64,000 bases of DNA from Paenibacillus mesophilus (GTDB lineage: Bacteria > Bacillota > Bacilli > Paenibacillales > NBRC-103111). Below are positions 42,549 to 52,500 of this stretch, in pieces. The position numbers and the translations under genes were made by a program. The notes under the pieces were generated by a model that worked only from the letters and a program-made list of their open reading frames with translations, was not told where the DNA came from and made no database searches. Within the stretch, counting starts at the first letter, position 1; each line of letters begins with the position of its first letter. The stretch covers positions 62,001-126,000 of the forward strand of contig NZ_VCRA01000011.1 in assembly GCF_005938385.1 (NCBI RefSeq). Direction: 5' to 3'.

Positions 42549-42726
42549 CGTAGTCTCCTCTTGCCTGCATGTTGTAACGTTAATATGACCGACCGGATTC
42601 GCAGGCATACGATCGCCTTTTGCCAAAATGTACTGAGGAAGGAACAAGGGAATGGAAATTGCTACGAAAAGACGATAATATAGAGGTAAAGCGCAATCGA
42701 ATATCAGTCGGAGAAGGGAACAACCT

Positions 42727-43275
42727 ATGAAGGGCATAATCATGAAACGCAACGTATTGGTCATCTTGGCTATAGTGGTGCTGGCCGGATTTGCCGTATA
42801 TCAAAACTTCGTTATGAAGGACCGTCAGGCATCTGCGCATAAGGAAGCGGCGCCGAAGCCGAACTATATGGCCCCCGGCTTCAAGCTGACGGCGTTGGAC
42901 GGCAATGTGTACGAGGTAGGGGGAACGAGGGATAAGCCGCTGCTGGTCAATTTCTGGGCGTCCTGGTGCGGCCCTTGCGAGCTGGAAGCTCCTGATTTGA
43001 AGCAAATGTACGATAAATACAAAGACAAAATCGATTTTTATGCGGTCAATATGACGGCAAGCGACCGGATGGACAATATCAAGTCGTTTGTGAAGCATTT
43101 CGACTTCAAATTTCCGATTTTGCTCGACTCGGAAGGCAAGGTCGGCGAGCTTTACCGGATCAGCGGCATCCCGATGACGTATTTGGTCGACAAAAACGGC
43201 GTGATCAAAGAAGGCTTCAGCATTCTCCACCCCGACGAACTGGAGAAAAGAATCAAGCAGCTGATCGAGTCGTAA
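42727..43275 (+). CDS. ResA/TlpA-like membrane-anchored thiol-disulfide oxidoreductase
   Basis: A 182-residue protein with an uncleaved N-terminal TM anchor (7-24) and an extracytoplasmic thioredoxin fold with the redox motif NFWASWCGPCELEAPDL. The cis-Pro loop is ISGIPMTYLVDKNG. It reduces disulfides outside the membrane, as ResA does for apocytochrome c or StoA does for spore-cortex synthesis. ATG 42727 with AAGGG eight bases upstream. It is monocistronic, with a terminator shared with cimA. Confidence 0.9.
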   Translation: MKGIIMKRNVLVILAIVVLAGFAVYQNFVMKDRQASAHKEAAPKPNYMAPGFKLTALDGNVYEVGGTRDKPLLVNFWASWCGPCELEAPDLKQMYDKYKDKIDFYAVNMTASDRMDNIKSFVKHFDFKFPILLDSEGKVGELYRISGIPMTYLVDKNGVIKEGFSILHPDELEKRIKQLIES

Positions 43276-43310
43276 AGGGTCCCCCTAAGAACCCCCTAAA
43301 CACCCAATTA

Positions 43311-43353
43311 AAAAAGCTGCTCTGAACTCGTACAAGTTCAAAGCAGCTTTTTT
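43311..43353. terminator. Bidirectional terminator between the ResA-like gene and cimA
   Basis: AAAAAGCTGCT with AGCAGCTTTTTT plus an inner TGAACT/AGTTCA stem. A-rich and T-rich flanks on both sides. Confidence 0.85.
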
Positions 43354-43372
43354 ACGCTGTGCTAATTCGCCC

Positions 43373-44989
43373 TTAATGGTTGACTAATCCGAGTCTTTCG
43401 GAAAGACCCGCTTGCTGTTCCACGCGGGTTTTGCCGATCAGCGCATACCGGATGCTGTCCAGCATCGCTTCCCAGCTTGCCTCGATGACGTTCTCGGAAA
43501 CGCCGACGGTGCTCCACGAATTGTCGAAGTTGGTGGATTCGATCAGCACGCGCACTTTGGCGGCTGTAGCGTCCTTCTCGTTGATGACCCGGACTTTGTA
43601 ATCGGACAAATGCATTTGTTGAATGTCGGGATAATATTGGACGAGCGCTTTGCGGAGCGCGTTGTCAAGCGCATTGACCGGTCCGTTGCCTTCCGCCGCC
43701 GTATAAACCGTTTCGTCGTGCACCTTCAGCTTGACGATCGCTTCGGATGAGATGGCGTCGCCTCCGTTCTTGCCTACGATCAGCTTGAACGATTCCACCG
43801 TAAAAATGTTGTCGATCCCGCCGAACGCTTGGCGCAGCAGCAGCTCCAGCGAAGCGTCCGCTCCTTCGAACTGGTACCCTTGGTGCTCCAGCTCCTTGAT
43901 TTTCTCGATAATGTGTTTCGTCTGGTTCGTTTCGTTGCTCATGTCGAGACCCAGCTCCTGCGCCTTCGCGAGCAGATTGCTTTGTCCGGCCAGCTCCGAG
44001 ACGAGTACTCGCTGCTTGTTGCCGACGAGCTCCGGCACGATATGCTCGTACGTCTTCGCATGGCGCATAATGGCGGATACGTGAATGCCGCCTTTATGGG
44101 CGAAAGCGGCCGCGCCGACGAACGGCTGGTTGACCGGCATGTTAACGTTGGCGATTTCGCTGACATAGCGGGCTACGGACGATAAGCTTTGCAGCTGCTC
44201 ATCCGAAACGCAGCTATAGTCCAGCTTCAATTGAAGATTCGGAATGACGGAGCACAGGTTGGCGTTGCCGCACCGTTCGCCGAAACCGTTGATCGTGCCT
44301 TGTACTTGGCGGGCTCCGGCTTGAACGGCCGCCAAGCTGTTGGCTACGCCAAGCTCGCAATCGTTATGGGCATGAATGCCTACCGGCGTCTTCAGCTTGC
44401 TGCATACGACTTTCACGATGTCGGAAATTTCGTTCGGCAGCGAGCCGCCGTTCGTATCGCACAGCACGACCCAGTCGGCACCGGCTTCCTCCGCCTTTTG
44501 GATCGTGGACAGGGCGTATTCGGTATTGTTCTTGTAGCCGTCGAAGAAATGCTCCGCATCGTATATGACTTCCAGTCCTTGGCTTTTGAGGTAACGGACC
44601 GAATCGTAGATCATGTTCAGGTTTTCTTCGAGCGTCGTTTGGATCGCGGTATGAACGTGGAAGTCCCACGATTTCCCGAAAATAGTCGCTACCCGAACGC
44701 CGGACTCGACGAGACGGTTCAAATTCGGATCGGTTTCCGCTTTCGAATCTTTGCGGCGGGTGCTGCCGAAAGCGGTAATTTTGGCGTGGGACAAATTCAG
44801 CTCATTCGACCGGTGAAAAAACTCGATGTCTTTGCCGTTGCTGCCCGGCCAGCCGCCTTCGATATAATGAACGCCCAGCTGGTCCAGCTTTTGGGCGATT
44901 TTCAACTTATCCTCTACGGAAAGACTGATTCCTTCTCCTTGAGTACCGTCGCGCAAGGTCGTATCGAAAATGATTACAGGGGTTGCCAT
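43373..44989 (-). CDS. cimA: (R)-citramalate synthase
   Basis: A 538-residue enzyme that condenses acetyl-CoA and pyruvate to (R)-citramalate, the first step of threonine-independent isoleucine synthesis. The TIM barrel starts with IIFDTTLRDGTQGEGISLSVEDKLKIA, and metal ligands are in GIHAHNDCELGVANSL. The C-terminal 160 residues form the LeuA-type regulatory domain. IEGGWPGSNGKD is typical of the CimA branch rather than LeuA. ATG 44989 with GAGGAGG upstream. Isolated from other ilv/leu genes. Confidence 0.93.
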   Translation of the reverse strand: MATPVIIFDTTLRDGTQGEGISLSVEDKLKIAQKLDQLGVHYIEGGWPGSNGKDIEFFHRSNELNLSHAKITAFGSTRRKDSKAETDPNLNRLVESGVRVATIFGKSWDFHVHTAIQTTLEENLNMIYDSVRYLKSQGLEVIYDAEHFFDGYKNNTEYALSTIQKAEEAGADWVVLCDTNGGSLPNEISDIVKVVCSKLKTPVGIHAHNDCELGVANSLAAVQAGARQVQGTINGFGERCGNANLCSVIPNLQLKLDYSCVSDEQLQSLSSVARYVSEIANVNMPVNQPFVGAAAFAHKGGIHVSAIMRHAKTYEHIVPELVGNKQRVLVSELAGQSNLLAKAQELGLDMSNETNQTKHIIEKIKELEHQGYQFEGADASLELLLRQAFGGIDNIFTVESFKLIVGKNGGDAISSEAIVKLKVHDETVYTAAEGNGPVNALDNALRKALVQYYPDIQQMHLSDYKVRVINEKDATAAKVRVLIESTNFDNSWSTVGVSENVIEASWEAMLDSIRYALIGKTRVEQQAGLSERLGLVNH

Positions 44990-45054
44990 CAAACGTCCTC
45001 CTCACATTCATAAAGCGTAAGCCGCGTTGCATTCTTATCATTATAACATCAATA

Positions 45055-45068
45055 TGAACGGATGTTGA
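45055..45068. promoter_or_regulatory. Possible LexA-like site upstream of dinB
   Basis: TGAACGGATGTTGA matches the core GAAC-N4-GTT of the Bacillus SOS box but departs from the consensus at both outer positions. It is about 100 bp before the dinB start. Confidence 0.35.
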
Positions 45069-45125
45069 AGTGTTTTCGCAAAAGTCGTATGCTTGGAATG
45101 AATACGCGCATGGAGGTATTAGGTC

Positions 45126-45167
45126 ATGGCCGTGAACAAACGAACGGATAGGTTATTCCCGTCATGA
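45126..45167 (+). CDS. 13-residue upstream ORF coupled to dinB
   Basis: MAVNKRTDRLFPS starts at an ATG with GGAGG nine bases upstream, the best ribosome site in this region. Its TGA stop (45165-45167) overlaps the dinB ATG (45164-45166) as ATGA. The dinB start itself has only a weak AGG. This arrangement suggests translational coupling or a leader peptide. A sequencing frameshift joining the two frames is the alternative. Confidence 0.45.
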   Translation: MAVNKRTDRLFPS

Positions 45168-46462
45168 ATGCCGGATCGAGTCGCGACGACCATTACCCGC
45201 GGAACGGCCGGGTCATTTTGCACATTGATATGAACGCGTTCTACTGCTCGGTGCACGAGGCGGTCGAGCCGGATAAATATAAAGGCAAGGCGCTGGCGGT
45301 AGGGGGCAACATCGAGCTGCGCAAAGGCATAATCGTCACGTCGTCCTACGCGGCAAGGGCCAAGGGCGTCAAAACGGGGATGCATATACGCCAAGCGCTC
45401 AAGTCGTGCCCGGAGTTGATCGTGCTGCAGCCGGATTTCGATTTGTACCGGCAGTTTTCCCGCCGGTTTATGCAAATCGCCTATAATTATTCGCCGCTGG
45501 TCGAGGCGATGTCGATTGACGAATGCTATATGGACATTACCGGCTCCAAGCAATTCGGCACCCCGCTTGAGATTGCGTCGCTGATCCAGAGGCGCATTCT
45601 TGAAGAGCTGCATTTGCCCTGCTCGATCGGGGTCGCGCCGAACAAGCTGCTCGCCAAGATGGCGTCGGATATGAAGAAGCCGAACGGCATATCGGTGCTC
45701 CGCAAGCGCGACGTACAGACGCTGCTCTGGGGCAAGCCATGCTCGCACATGTTCGGAATCGGAACGCGTACGGGGGATAGGCTGCGCAAGCTGAATATTC
45801 ATACGATCGGCGACTTGGCAAGTACCGACGAATCGGTTCTGACTAAAAATTTCGGCGTGTACGGAACGTGGCTGAAGCTGGCCGCGAACGGCATCGACGA
45901 TTCTCCGGTCAATCCGGAGCGGGAGCAGAGCAAATCGATCGGACACACGACGACGCTGCCGAAAAATTTGACCGAAGCGGCGGATATTTCACGCGTTTTT
46001 CTCAACTTGTCCGATCAGGTCGCGCGAAGAATGCGCAGGCAGAAGCTGATCGCCGGCACGATCCAGATCACGATCCGCGACCCGGATATGAAGACGATCA
46101 CGAGGTCGTATACGCTGCCTAGGCCTACGGAGAATGCGGACGAAATCCATCGGGTATCGGTCAGGCTTTTCAACGAGCATTGGGGAGTGGGTAAGCCCGT
46201 CCGTTTACTCGGCGTAACGCTGCAAAGCTTGCAGCCCAAGCAGTCCGCGGCCATCCAGCTCGACTTGTTCGATTATGAGCAGCACCCGAAGAAGGAGCAG
46301 CTGAACGTCGCGATGGACCGCATCCGCGATAAATACGGGGAAGATGCGATACTTACCGCAGGCATGGTCGGTACCGACCCGTCCACGTGGATTCGCAACC
46401 ATAAGCGAAGGGGAACGTCACTGCAAATGGATCATCTCCGCGAAAGGGGATTGGACGATTGA
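45164..46462 (+). CDS. dinB: DNA polymerase IV (Y family)
   Basis: A 432-residue translesion polymerase. Palm motifs are VILHIDMNAFYCSVHEA and AMSIDECYMDIT (catalytic Asp/Glu). The helix-hairpin-helix (MFGIGTRTGDRLRKLNIHTIGDLA) and little-finger domain follow, and QLDLF near residue 365 is the beta-clamp-binding motif. It replicates across damaged bases during stress. The start overlaps a 13-codon upstream ORF, and its stop overlaps the mobB start. Confidence 0.95.
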   Translation: MNAGSSRDDHYPRNGRVILHIDMNAFYCSVHEAVEPDKYKGKALAVGGNIELRKGIIVTSSYAARAKGVKTGMHIRQALKSCPELIVLQPDFDLYRQFSRRFMQIAYNYSPLVEAMSIDECYMDITGSKQFGTPLEIASLIQRRILEELHLPCSIGVAPNKLLAKMASDMKKPNGISVLRKRDVQTLLWGKPCSHMFGIGTRTGDRLRKLNIHTIGDLASTDESVLTKNFGVYGTWLKLAANGIDDSPVNPEREQSKSIGHTTTLPKNLTEAADISRVFLNLSDQVARRMRRQKLIAGTIQITIRDPDMKTITRSYTLPRPTENADEIHRVSVRLFNEHWGVGKPVRLLGVTLQSLQPKQSAAIQLDLFDYEQHPKKEQLNVAMDRIRDKYGEDAILTAGMVGTDPSTWIRNHKRRGTSLQMDHLRERGLDD

Positions 46463-46989
46463 TGGAACGGAAGACGCCGGTCATCGGATTTGCCGGCTTT
46501 TCGGACAGCGGGAAGACGACTCTGGCCGTTCAAGTGGTCGGGATACTCCGCCGCGAAGGCTACAGGGTGGCGGTGATCAAGCACGATGCCCACGGTCATT
46601 ACCGGGAAGTACCCGGAACGGATTCGAGCCGATACGCGGAAGCGGGGGCGGATGCCGTAGTGGTCGTTTCGCAAGGCAGGACGATCAAGTACGAGAACCT
46701 TGAGGGCGCAGGATTAGACGATGCGATAGCCGGCTTGACCGGATACGATCTGATCATCGCGGAAGGATTCAAATCGGAGTCCCATCCGAAAATCGTCGTA
46801 TTCCGCAACGCGGAGCAGGCGGAGGCGATCCAGATGATAAGGCCCGATATTGTGGCATTTGCAGTGAAAAGAAATGCGGAAACGTCCGCAATTGCCATGA
46901 ATCCGGCATCGCCTGTTCCGGTTCTGGACATCGACGATCCCGAAGCCGTCGCGGCATTCGTGCTGCGTCATTTTTCGTATATCCCATAA
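46462..46989 (+). CDS. mobB: Molybdopterin-guanine dinucleotide biosynthesis adaptor MobB
   Basis: A 175-residue P-loop GTPase-like protein that assists MobA in attaching GMP to molybdopterin. Walker A is GFAGFSDSGKTTLAVQVV; VAVIKHDAHGHY and GYDLIIAEGFK are MobB signatures. The ATG overlaps the last base of dinB. No other molybdenum-cofactor gene is present, so pairing with dinB is probably positional rather than functional. Confidence 0.93.
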   Translation: MERKTPVIGFAGFSDSGKTTLAVQVVGILRREGYRVAVIKHDAHGHYREVPGTDSSRYAEAGADAVVVVSQGRTIKYENLEGAGLDDAIAGLTGYDLIIAEGFKSESHPKIVVFRNAEQAEAIQMIRPDIVAFAVKRNAETSAIAMNPASPVPVLDIDDPEAVAAFVLRHFSYIP

Positions 46990-47006
46990 GGAAAGAGCTT
47001 ACGTAA

Positions 47007-47067
47007 CCCCCAAAAGTGAAGAAGGCCTACGAAGCCTATTCCGGGTACTTTTGGGAGAGCCCCCGAA
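47007..47067 (-). repeat. Dispersed GGGGG-hairpin repeat, copy 4 (minus orientation)
   Basis: CCCCCAAAAGT (47007-47017) and ACTTTTGGGAG (47047-47057) enclose a 29-nt loop that matches the other copies when read on the minus strand. It lies between mobB and the ferredoxin gene, the only copy in reverse orientation. Confidence 0.8.
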
Positions 47068-47120
47068 ACGCAGGCAAAACGTTTGAACTTTATAAGGTTT
47101 TGTATTATAGTGGACAATAG

Positions 47121-47381
<261 letters not shown>

Positions 47382-47399
47382 GAATAGATCGACAAAACG

Positions 47400-47430
47400 A
47401 ACCTTTTCCGGCAGCGGGAAAGGTTTTTTT
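47400..47430 (+). terminator. Terminator after fer
   Basis: CCTTTTCC pairs with GGGAAAGG around GGCAGC, followed by seven T. Confidence 0.75.
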
Positions 47431-47492
47431 GTTGTTCTAGGATTTTGGGGGGATAAGAAATGTTAATTATTTCACGGTTGACAATTCTATCG

Positions 47493-47521
47493 TTGCTATA
47501 AATCGACATGCGGCATACAAT
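47493..47521 (+). promoter_or_regulatory. Promoter of the CHASE2 cyclase operon
   Basis: TTGCTA (47493-47498), 17 bp, TACAAT (47516-47521). A short hairpin (AGGAC-AAGAAA-GTCCT, about 47574-47589) sits directly before the GGAGG of the cyclase gene. Confidence 0.5.
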
Positions 47522-47605
47522 AGATTCAGGGGTAGGGGAAAGTGTGTCTTTTTTGCGTTTTTCTAGTGTTTTCAGGACAAGAAAGTCCTGCAGGGGAGGA
47601 AACGG

Positions 47606-49465
47606 ATGAGCAAAAAGAACTGGAAAACATCGGTCATCGCAGCTCTGGCCATCTTTTTATTCGCGGTACTTACATACACGACCGGGACGGGAGGAACGTT
47701 CCATTACATCGAGAACCCGCTGCGGGACGCGCTCGGAGCAAAGTTTGTATGGCAGCGCGAGCCGGATACGAAAATCAAGATCATCAAGATCGATTCCAAA
47801 TCGCTCGACGCCATCGGTCAATTTCCATGGGACCGTTCCGTTTATGCGAAATTGATCGACAAGCTCGAACAAGGCAAAGTAAAGGCGGTCGGGCTGGACG
47901 TCATGATCCCCGAGCCGAGCAAAGATCCGAAGCAGGATCAAGCTTTGGCCGAAGTGATGGCCAAATACAAAAACGTAGTGCTTCCCGTCAATTTCAATTT
48001 CCCCGCGAAGCAGAAGGCAAACGATATGCTGGAGTACGACCGCATTGAAGTTCCTACCGCAGCAATCAACGCTCCGCAAAGCCAGCTTGCTCACGTTAAC
48101 GTATTCTCAGACAATGATGACAAAGTAAGAAGGCTGATCGTCGGACTTCCCCAGAAGGACGGAAAGGTTATAGAGGCGTTTAGCGTCAAGCTTGCAAATT
48201 TCGCTCTGGGCGATTCCGAAAAAGTAAGATGGGACGAGAACGAACGGAAATGGTACCGCGGTTCAAAAGTCATCCCTGTCAACGGGAGAAATCAGGTCAT
48301 CACGCAATATTACACTTCGCCGCGGCAAGAAAAAGATTTGTTGACAGGCTACGATTCGTTTTCATTCAGCGATGTGCTGAACGGCAAAATCGACGCGAAC
48401 GTGTTCGAGAACGACATCGTGCTGATCGGTCCGTATACGACCGGCCTGCAGGATGAATATATGACGCCGATGAGCAATGCGATCAAAATGTTCGGGGTCG
48501 AAATCCATGCCAATATGGTTCAATCCATATTGGAGAACAAGTTTTGGAGCGAGCTTGAGAAGCCGTACGGAATCTTCATTCTCGCGCTAATCATTTTGCT
48601 CGGGGCGTATTTGTTCGAGCGCTACAAGGGAAAAACGTCTTTATTCCTTTTCCTGGGCTTGATGGTCTTTTATATGCTTGTTTTTGTCGTCGCCAACGAA
48701 GCCTTACATACTTATTTACCGATCTTCTATCCATTGCTGGCCATCATTCTGATGTACGTATGGTCCATTGTAAGCCATTACTTGGCGGAGCGCAGGGAGC
48801 GCAGCCGCGTTACGGGTATTTTCGGCCGTTTCGTGCCGAAGGCGGTCGTCGACCAAATGCTCGCTACTGGCGAGGAAGTGAAGCTGGGCGGCGAACGAAT
48901 GGATATATCATTAATATTCGTAGACATCCGTGGTTTTACGACGCTTTCGGAGAAATTGGAGCCGGAGCAAGTTATTCAGTTTCTGAACGAGTATTTGGAC
49001 GTCTGTACGAAAGCGATATTCAAATTCAACGGCACGCTCGACAAGTTTATCGGAGACGGCGTCATGGCCATATTCGGGGCTCCGATCCGGTTCGACAATC
49101 ACGCCGAGATGGCCGTGCGCGCAGCGCTCGAGATGAAGAAGCAGACGGCGATGCTGGAAGCCCGTTTGATGGAGAAGCTCGGCTTTACCGTAAGATTCGG
49201 CGTCGGCATCAATTGCGGACCGGCTATCGTAGGCAACATCGGCTCGGAGGAGCTTCGTCTCGACTATACGGCAATCGGCGATACGGTCAATTTGACCGCC
49301 AGACTCGAATCCAACGCGAAGCCCGGACAAATATTGATCAGCGACAACATTTACGAGCGTGTCAGCCATTTGTTCGAGATCGAAAGCATGGGCGAGATCA
49401 AAGTAAAAGGGAAGGAATTGCCGGTAACGATCTACCAGGTTCACGCCGAGAAATCGGATTCATGA
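47606..49465 (+). CDS. CHASE2-domain class III adenylate/guanylate cyclase
   Basis: A 619-residue membrane sensor. An N-terminal TM is followed by an extracytoplasmic CHASE2 domain (about residues 35-310; VWQREPDTKIKIIKIDSKSLDAIGQFPWDRS and VKAVGLDVMIPEPSKD are diagnostic), three TM helices (320-395), and a class III cyclase domain (420-610). Metal Asp residues are in IFVDIRGFTTL and GDGVMAIFGAP; the base-specifying Lys is in LDKFIGDG, and transition-state Asn/Arg in DTVNLTARLES. It makes a cyclic nucleotide, probably cAMP, in response to an external cue. GGGGAGG before the ATG. First gene of a five-gene envelope block. Confidence 0.93.
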   Translation: MSKKNWKTSVIAALAIFLFAVLTYTTGTGGTFHYIENPLRDALGAKFVWQREPDTKIKIIKIDSKSLDAIGQFPWDRSVYAKLIDKLEQGKVKAVGLDVMIPEPSKDPKQDQALAEVMAKYKNVVLPVNFNFPAKQKANDMLEYDRIEVPTAAINAPQSQLAHVNVFSDNDDKVRRLIVGLPQKDGKVIEAFSVKLANFALGDSEKVRWDENERKWYRGSKVIPVNGRNQVITQYYTSPRQEKDLLTGYDSFSFSDVLNGKIDANVFENDIVLIGPYTTGLQDEYMTPMSNAIKMFGVEIHANMVQSILENKFWSELEKPYGIFILALIILLGAYLFERYKGKTSLFLFLGLMVFYMLVFVVANEALHTYLPIFYPLLAIILMYVWSIVSHYLAERRERSRVTGIFGRFVPKAVVDQMLATGEEVKLGGERMDISLIFVDIRGFTTLSEKLEPEQVIQFLNEYLDVCTKAIFKFNGTLDKFIGDGVMAIFGAPIRFDNHAEMAVRAALEMKKQTAMLEARLMEKLGFTVRFGVGINCGPAIVGNIGSEELRLDYTAIGDTVNLTARLESNAKPGQILISDNIYERVSHLFEIESMGEIKVKGKELPVTIYQVHAEKSDS

Positions 49466-49506
49466 TAGAAATAGAGATTCCAATTGTGCGAGGGAGAAAT
49501 GGGAGA

Positions 49507-52500
49507 ATGAAGAAGCGTTCCTTATTGTCATTAACGTTATGCCTGACGCTCCTGTTCAGCCTGATGTCGAATATGCTGGCCGGCGCCGCGTTTGCGAAGG
49601 AAAGCCGGGCGGCGATCGTCGTCAGCGTCAAGGGAGAAGTTATGGTAACGAAAGCCGGGGGTTCGGCGGAATACCGCGCTTTCGAAGAGATGAGCTTGAG
49701 CCAGGGCGACCATATCCGCACTCAGGACGGCTCGAGCATTGTTCTTCAAGTGGTCGATCAAGAGGATGAAGTGACGATCGGCCCCAATACCGAAATGTAC
49801 ATATCTTCGTTGATCGAATCCGACGAAGGAAGCAAGAAGTCGAAGCTGAAAATGTGGGCGGGATCGCTTTGGTTCAAAGTGAAAAAACTCGTGAACGCCG
49901 ACGATGAATTCGAGCTCGAGACGCCTACAGCGGTTATGAGCGTACGCGGATCCAACGGGTATATCGAATCGATGTATGGCCAGCTTTTCGCGCTCATGAC
50001 TTCCGGCGTATTGGAAACGACTCCGACGAGCGGCGACGGTTCATCCGGCTCGACCAACATAAGCCCGGGGCAGCAATACCAGCAGTCGGACGATCAATCG
50101 GGCGATCCGTCGGATAATGTTACTCCGCTCGATATTAAATCGTTTGTAGCGAACGCGACCCCCGAAATTATTTTAGCCCTGTTGCAATCGATCCAAGATA
50201 TTCGGGAAGAAAACGAACAGTTTGTGCAGCAGTTGGGCGACGGATCGAAGCAGGTCGATTCGAGAACCGGTTTGAAGCTCGACACACCCGAGAAACAGCA
50301 GCAGTTCGGCAGCAACTTAACCAACTTGCTCGCCAATATCGCGAAGGAAGCGATGGATTCGAATAAGCTCCCGGCGAGTGAAATCAACGAGCTTATCTCG
50401 AAGGCGAATGAGAATACAACGGGCGAGCGGATCGACTTGAACAATGTGAAACCGTTCGATACGTCCGTCGGTCTTGATCCGGATGTACAGAAGGCGAAGC
50501 AGGAGCAAATGCAGAAGCAGCAGGAAAGCCGGGATGCCGCGAAAGAACGGGATAAGCAAGAGCAGCAAGACAAAGCGAGTCAAAACCCGGGACTTGCCGA
50601 TCGGTTGGCATCAGAGCGTGAGCGGCAAGAACAAGGCAACAACAACGCGCGGACCGAAGAACAGCAGCGAACGAATCAAACGTTCCAAGAACAGCAGCAG
50701 CAAACCAACACCGGCAACACCGGAGGCAATACGACGACACCGGGCGGCGGAAGCAATACCGGTACGGGCGGATCGACCGGAGGCGGCAACGATGGCGGCA
50801 TAGGCGGCGGCGGTGGCGGCGGAGGAGAGGAAACGGACACGACACCTCCGTCACTCGTAGTCGCACATCCGACAGTTGATCTTACGGTAAACTCGGCTTC
50901 GCAAGACATTTCCGTATACGCCGAGCAGAACGCTTCCGTCAAATTATTTAAAGATGGTGCGACAACACCGATCGAAACGAAAACGGGTCTGGGCGCAAGT
51001 ACGCTGGTTACCTTTACGGTTACCCTCGTCGAAGGTGCCAATACGTTCACCGTGACGGCGACGGACGCCGCAGGCAATGCCACTACGAGATCGGTGAAAT
51101 TCCAGCTGGATACCGTGAGCCCGTCGCTTACGATCAGCTCTCCGGCGAACGAAGTAACGGTTGTAAACACGAAGCCGCAAAGCATCGTGCTGCAAGCCGA
51201 GCAAGGCGCGCTGGTAAGCTTGTTTAAAGGGGAGGCGGTTACGCCGGTTGAAACGGCAACAGGCCTTGGAGCGACGAACATCACCTTTACCTTGAACGAC
51301 TTGGCCGAAGGCGAGAACAGCTACAAGGTGACGGCAACGGACGCCGCCGGCAACGTGACGGCGAGAAGCTTGAAATATGTATTGAATACGTCGGCACCGT
51401 CGCTTGCGATCAAGCATCCGACCAAAGAAATGAATGTAGTTCGCACGAAACCTCAAACGATCGAGGTAGAAGTCGCACAAGGGATCACGGTAAGCTTGTA
51501 TAAAGACGACTCCGCAACACCTTTGGACACGAAGCAGGGCAGCGGAACGTCCAACGTCGTATTCACGATCGCCGATCTTGCGGAAGGAACGAATACGTTC
51601 AAAGTAACGGCCCAAAATACGGCGGGCAATACGGCGTCTCTGACCGTGAAGTACGTGTTGGATACGCTCGCGCCTGCTCTCGAAGTGAGTCATCCGGCAA
51701 ACGAAGTAACCTATGTAAACAGCAATCAGCAAACGATCGTCGTGCAGGCCGAAGAAGGCTCCGTCGTGAAACTGTTTAAAGGAACATCCGCCGTCCCGGT
51801 CGAGACGACGACGGGCAAAGGCGCAACCGGTATTACTTTCACGTTGAACGATCTGATTGAAGGAACGAATATGTACAACATTACCGCTACAGACGAGGCA
51901 GGCAATGAAACGACCAAGCATGTGGCGTATGTATTGATGACGGGAGGGCCGTCGCTTGCGATCGTTCATCCTTTCTCGACCGAATCGGATAAGACGTTCT
52001 ACACCAGCGTGAGCACGGAGAAGATAAGAGCACAAGTGGCTCAAGGAATTACTGTGAGGCTCTATAAGGGCGCGGATCTGAATCCTATCGACACAAAGAC
52101 GGGCAATGTTTCGGAGCCGGTCGAGTTCATGAACTTGGGTCTTACGGAGGGGCTGAATACTTACAGAGTTACAGCGACTGACGGCCTCGGGAACGTATCG
52201 GAGAAAACGGTGAAGTACTATTTGGATACGGCGGCACCGGCATTGCAAATAAGTCCTAGCGGATCCATCCAGGTAAATTCCAAGCAACAGAGTATCGTTG
52301 TTCAGGCGGAGACTGGCGCAGCCGTAAGCTTGTATAGAAGCGGTTCTATGACAAGTCCGCTCGCGTCCGCTACCGGTCAGGGAATGGCAACCAGTATCAC
52401 GTTCACGTTGAATGATTTGGTGGAAGGAATTAACAATTACGTCGTAACGGCAATGGATGCAGCTTTCAATATATCTTCGCATCCGATCACGTTCGAAGTT

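Noticed and set aside
44990-45163. T-box or leucine-responsive leader in front of cimA
   Set aside because: No T-box motif, specifier hairpin or antiterminator sequence was visible in the short upstream region.
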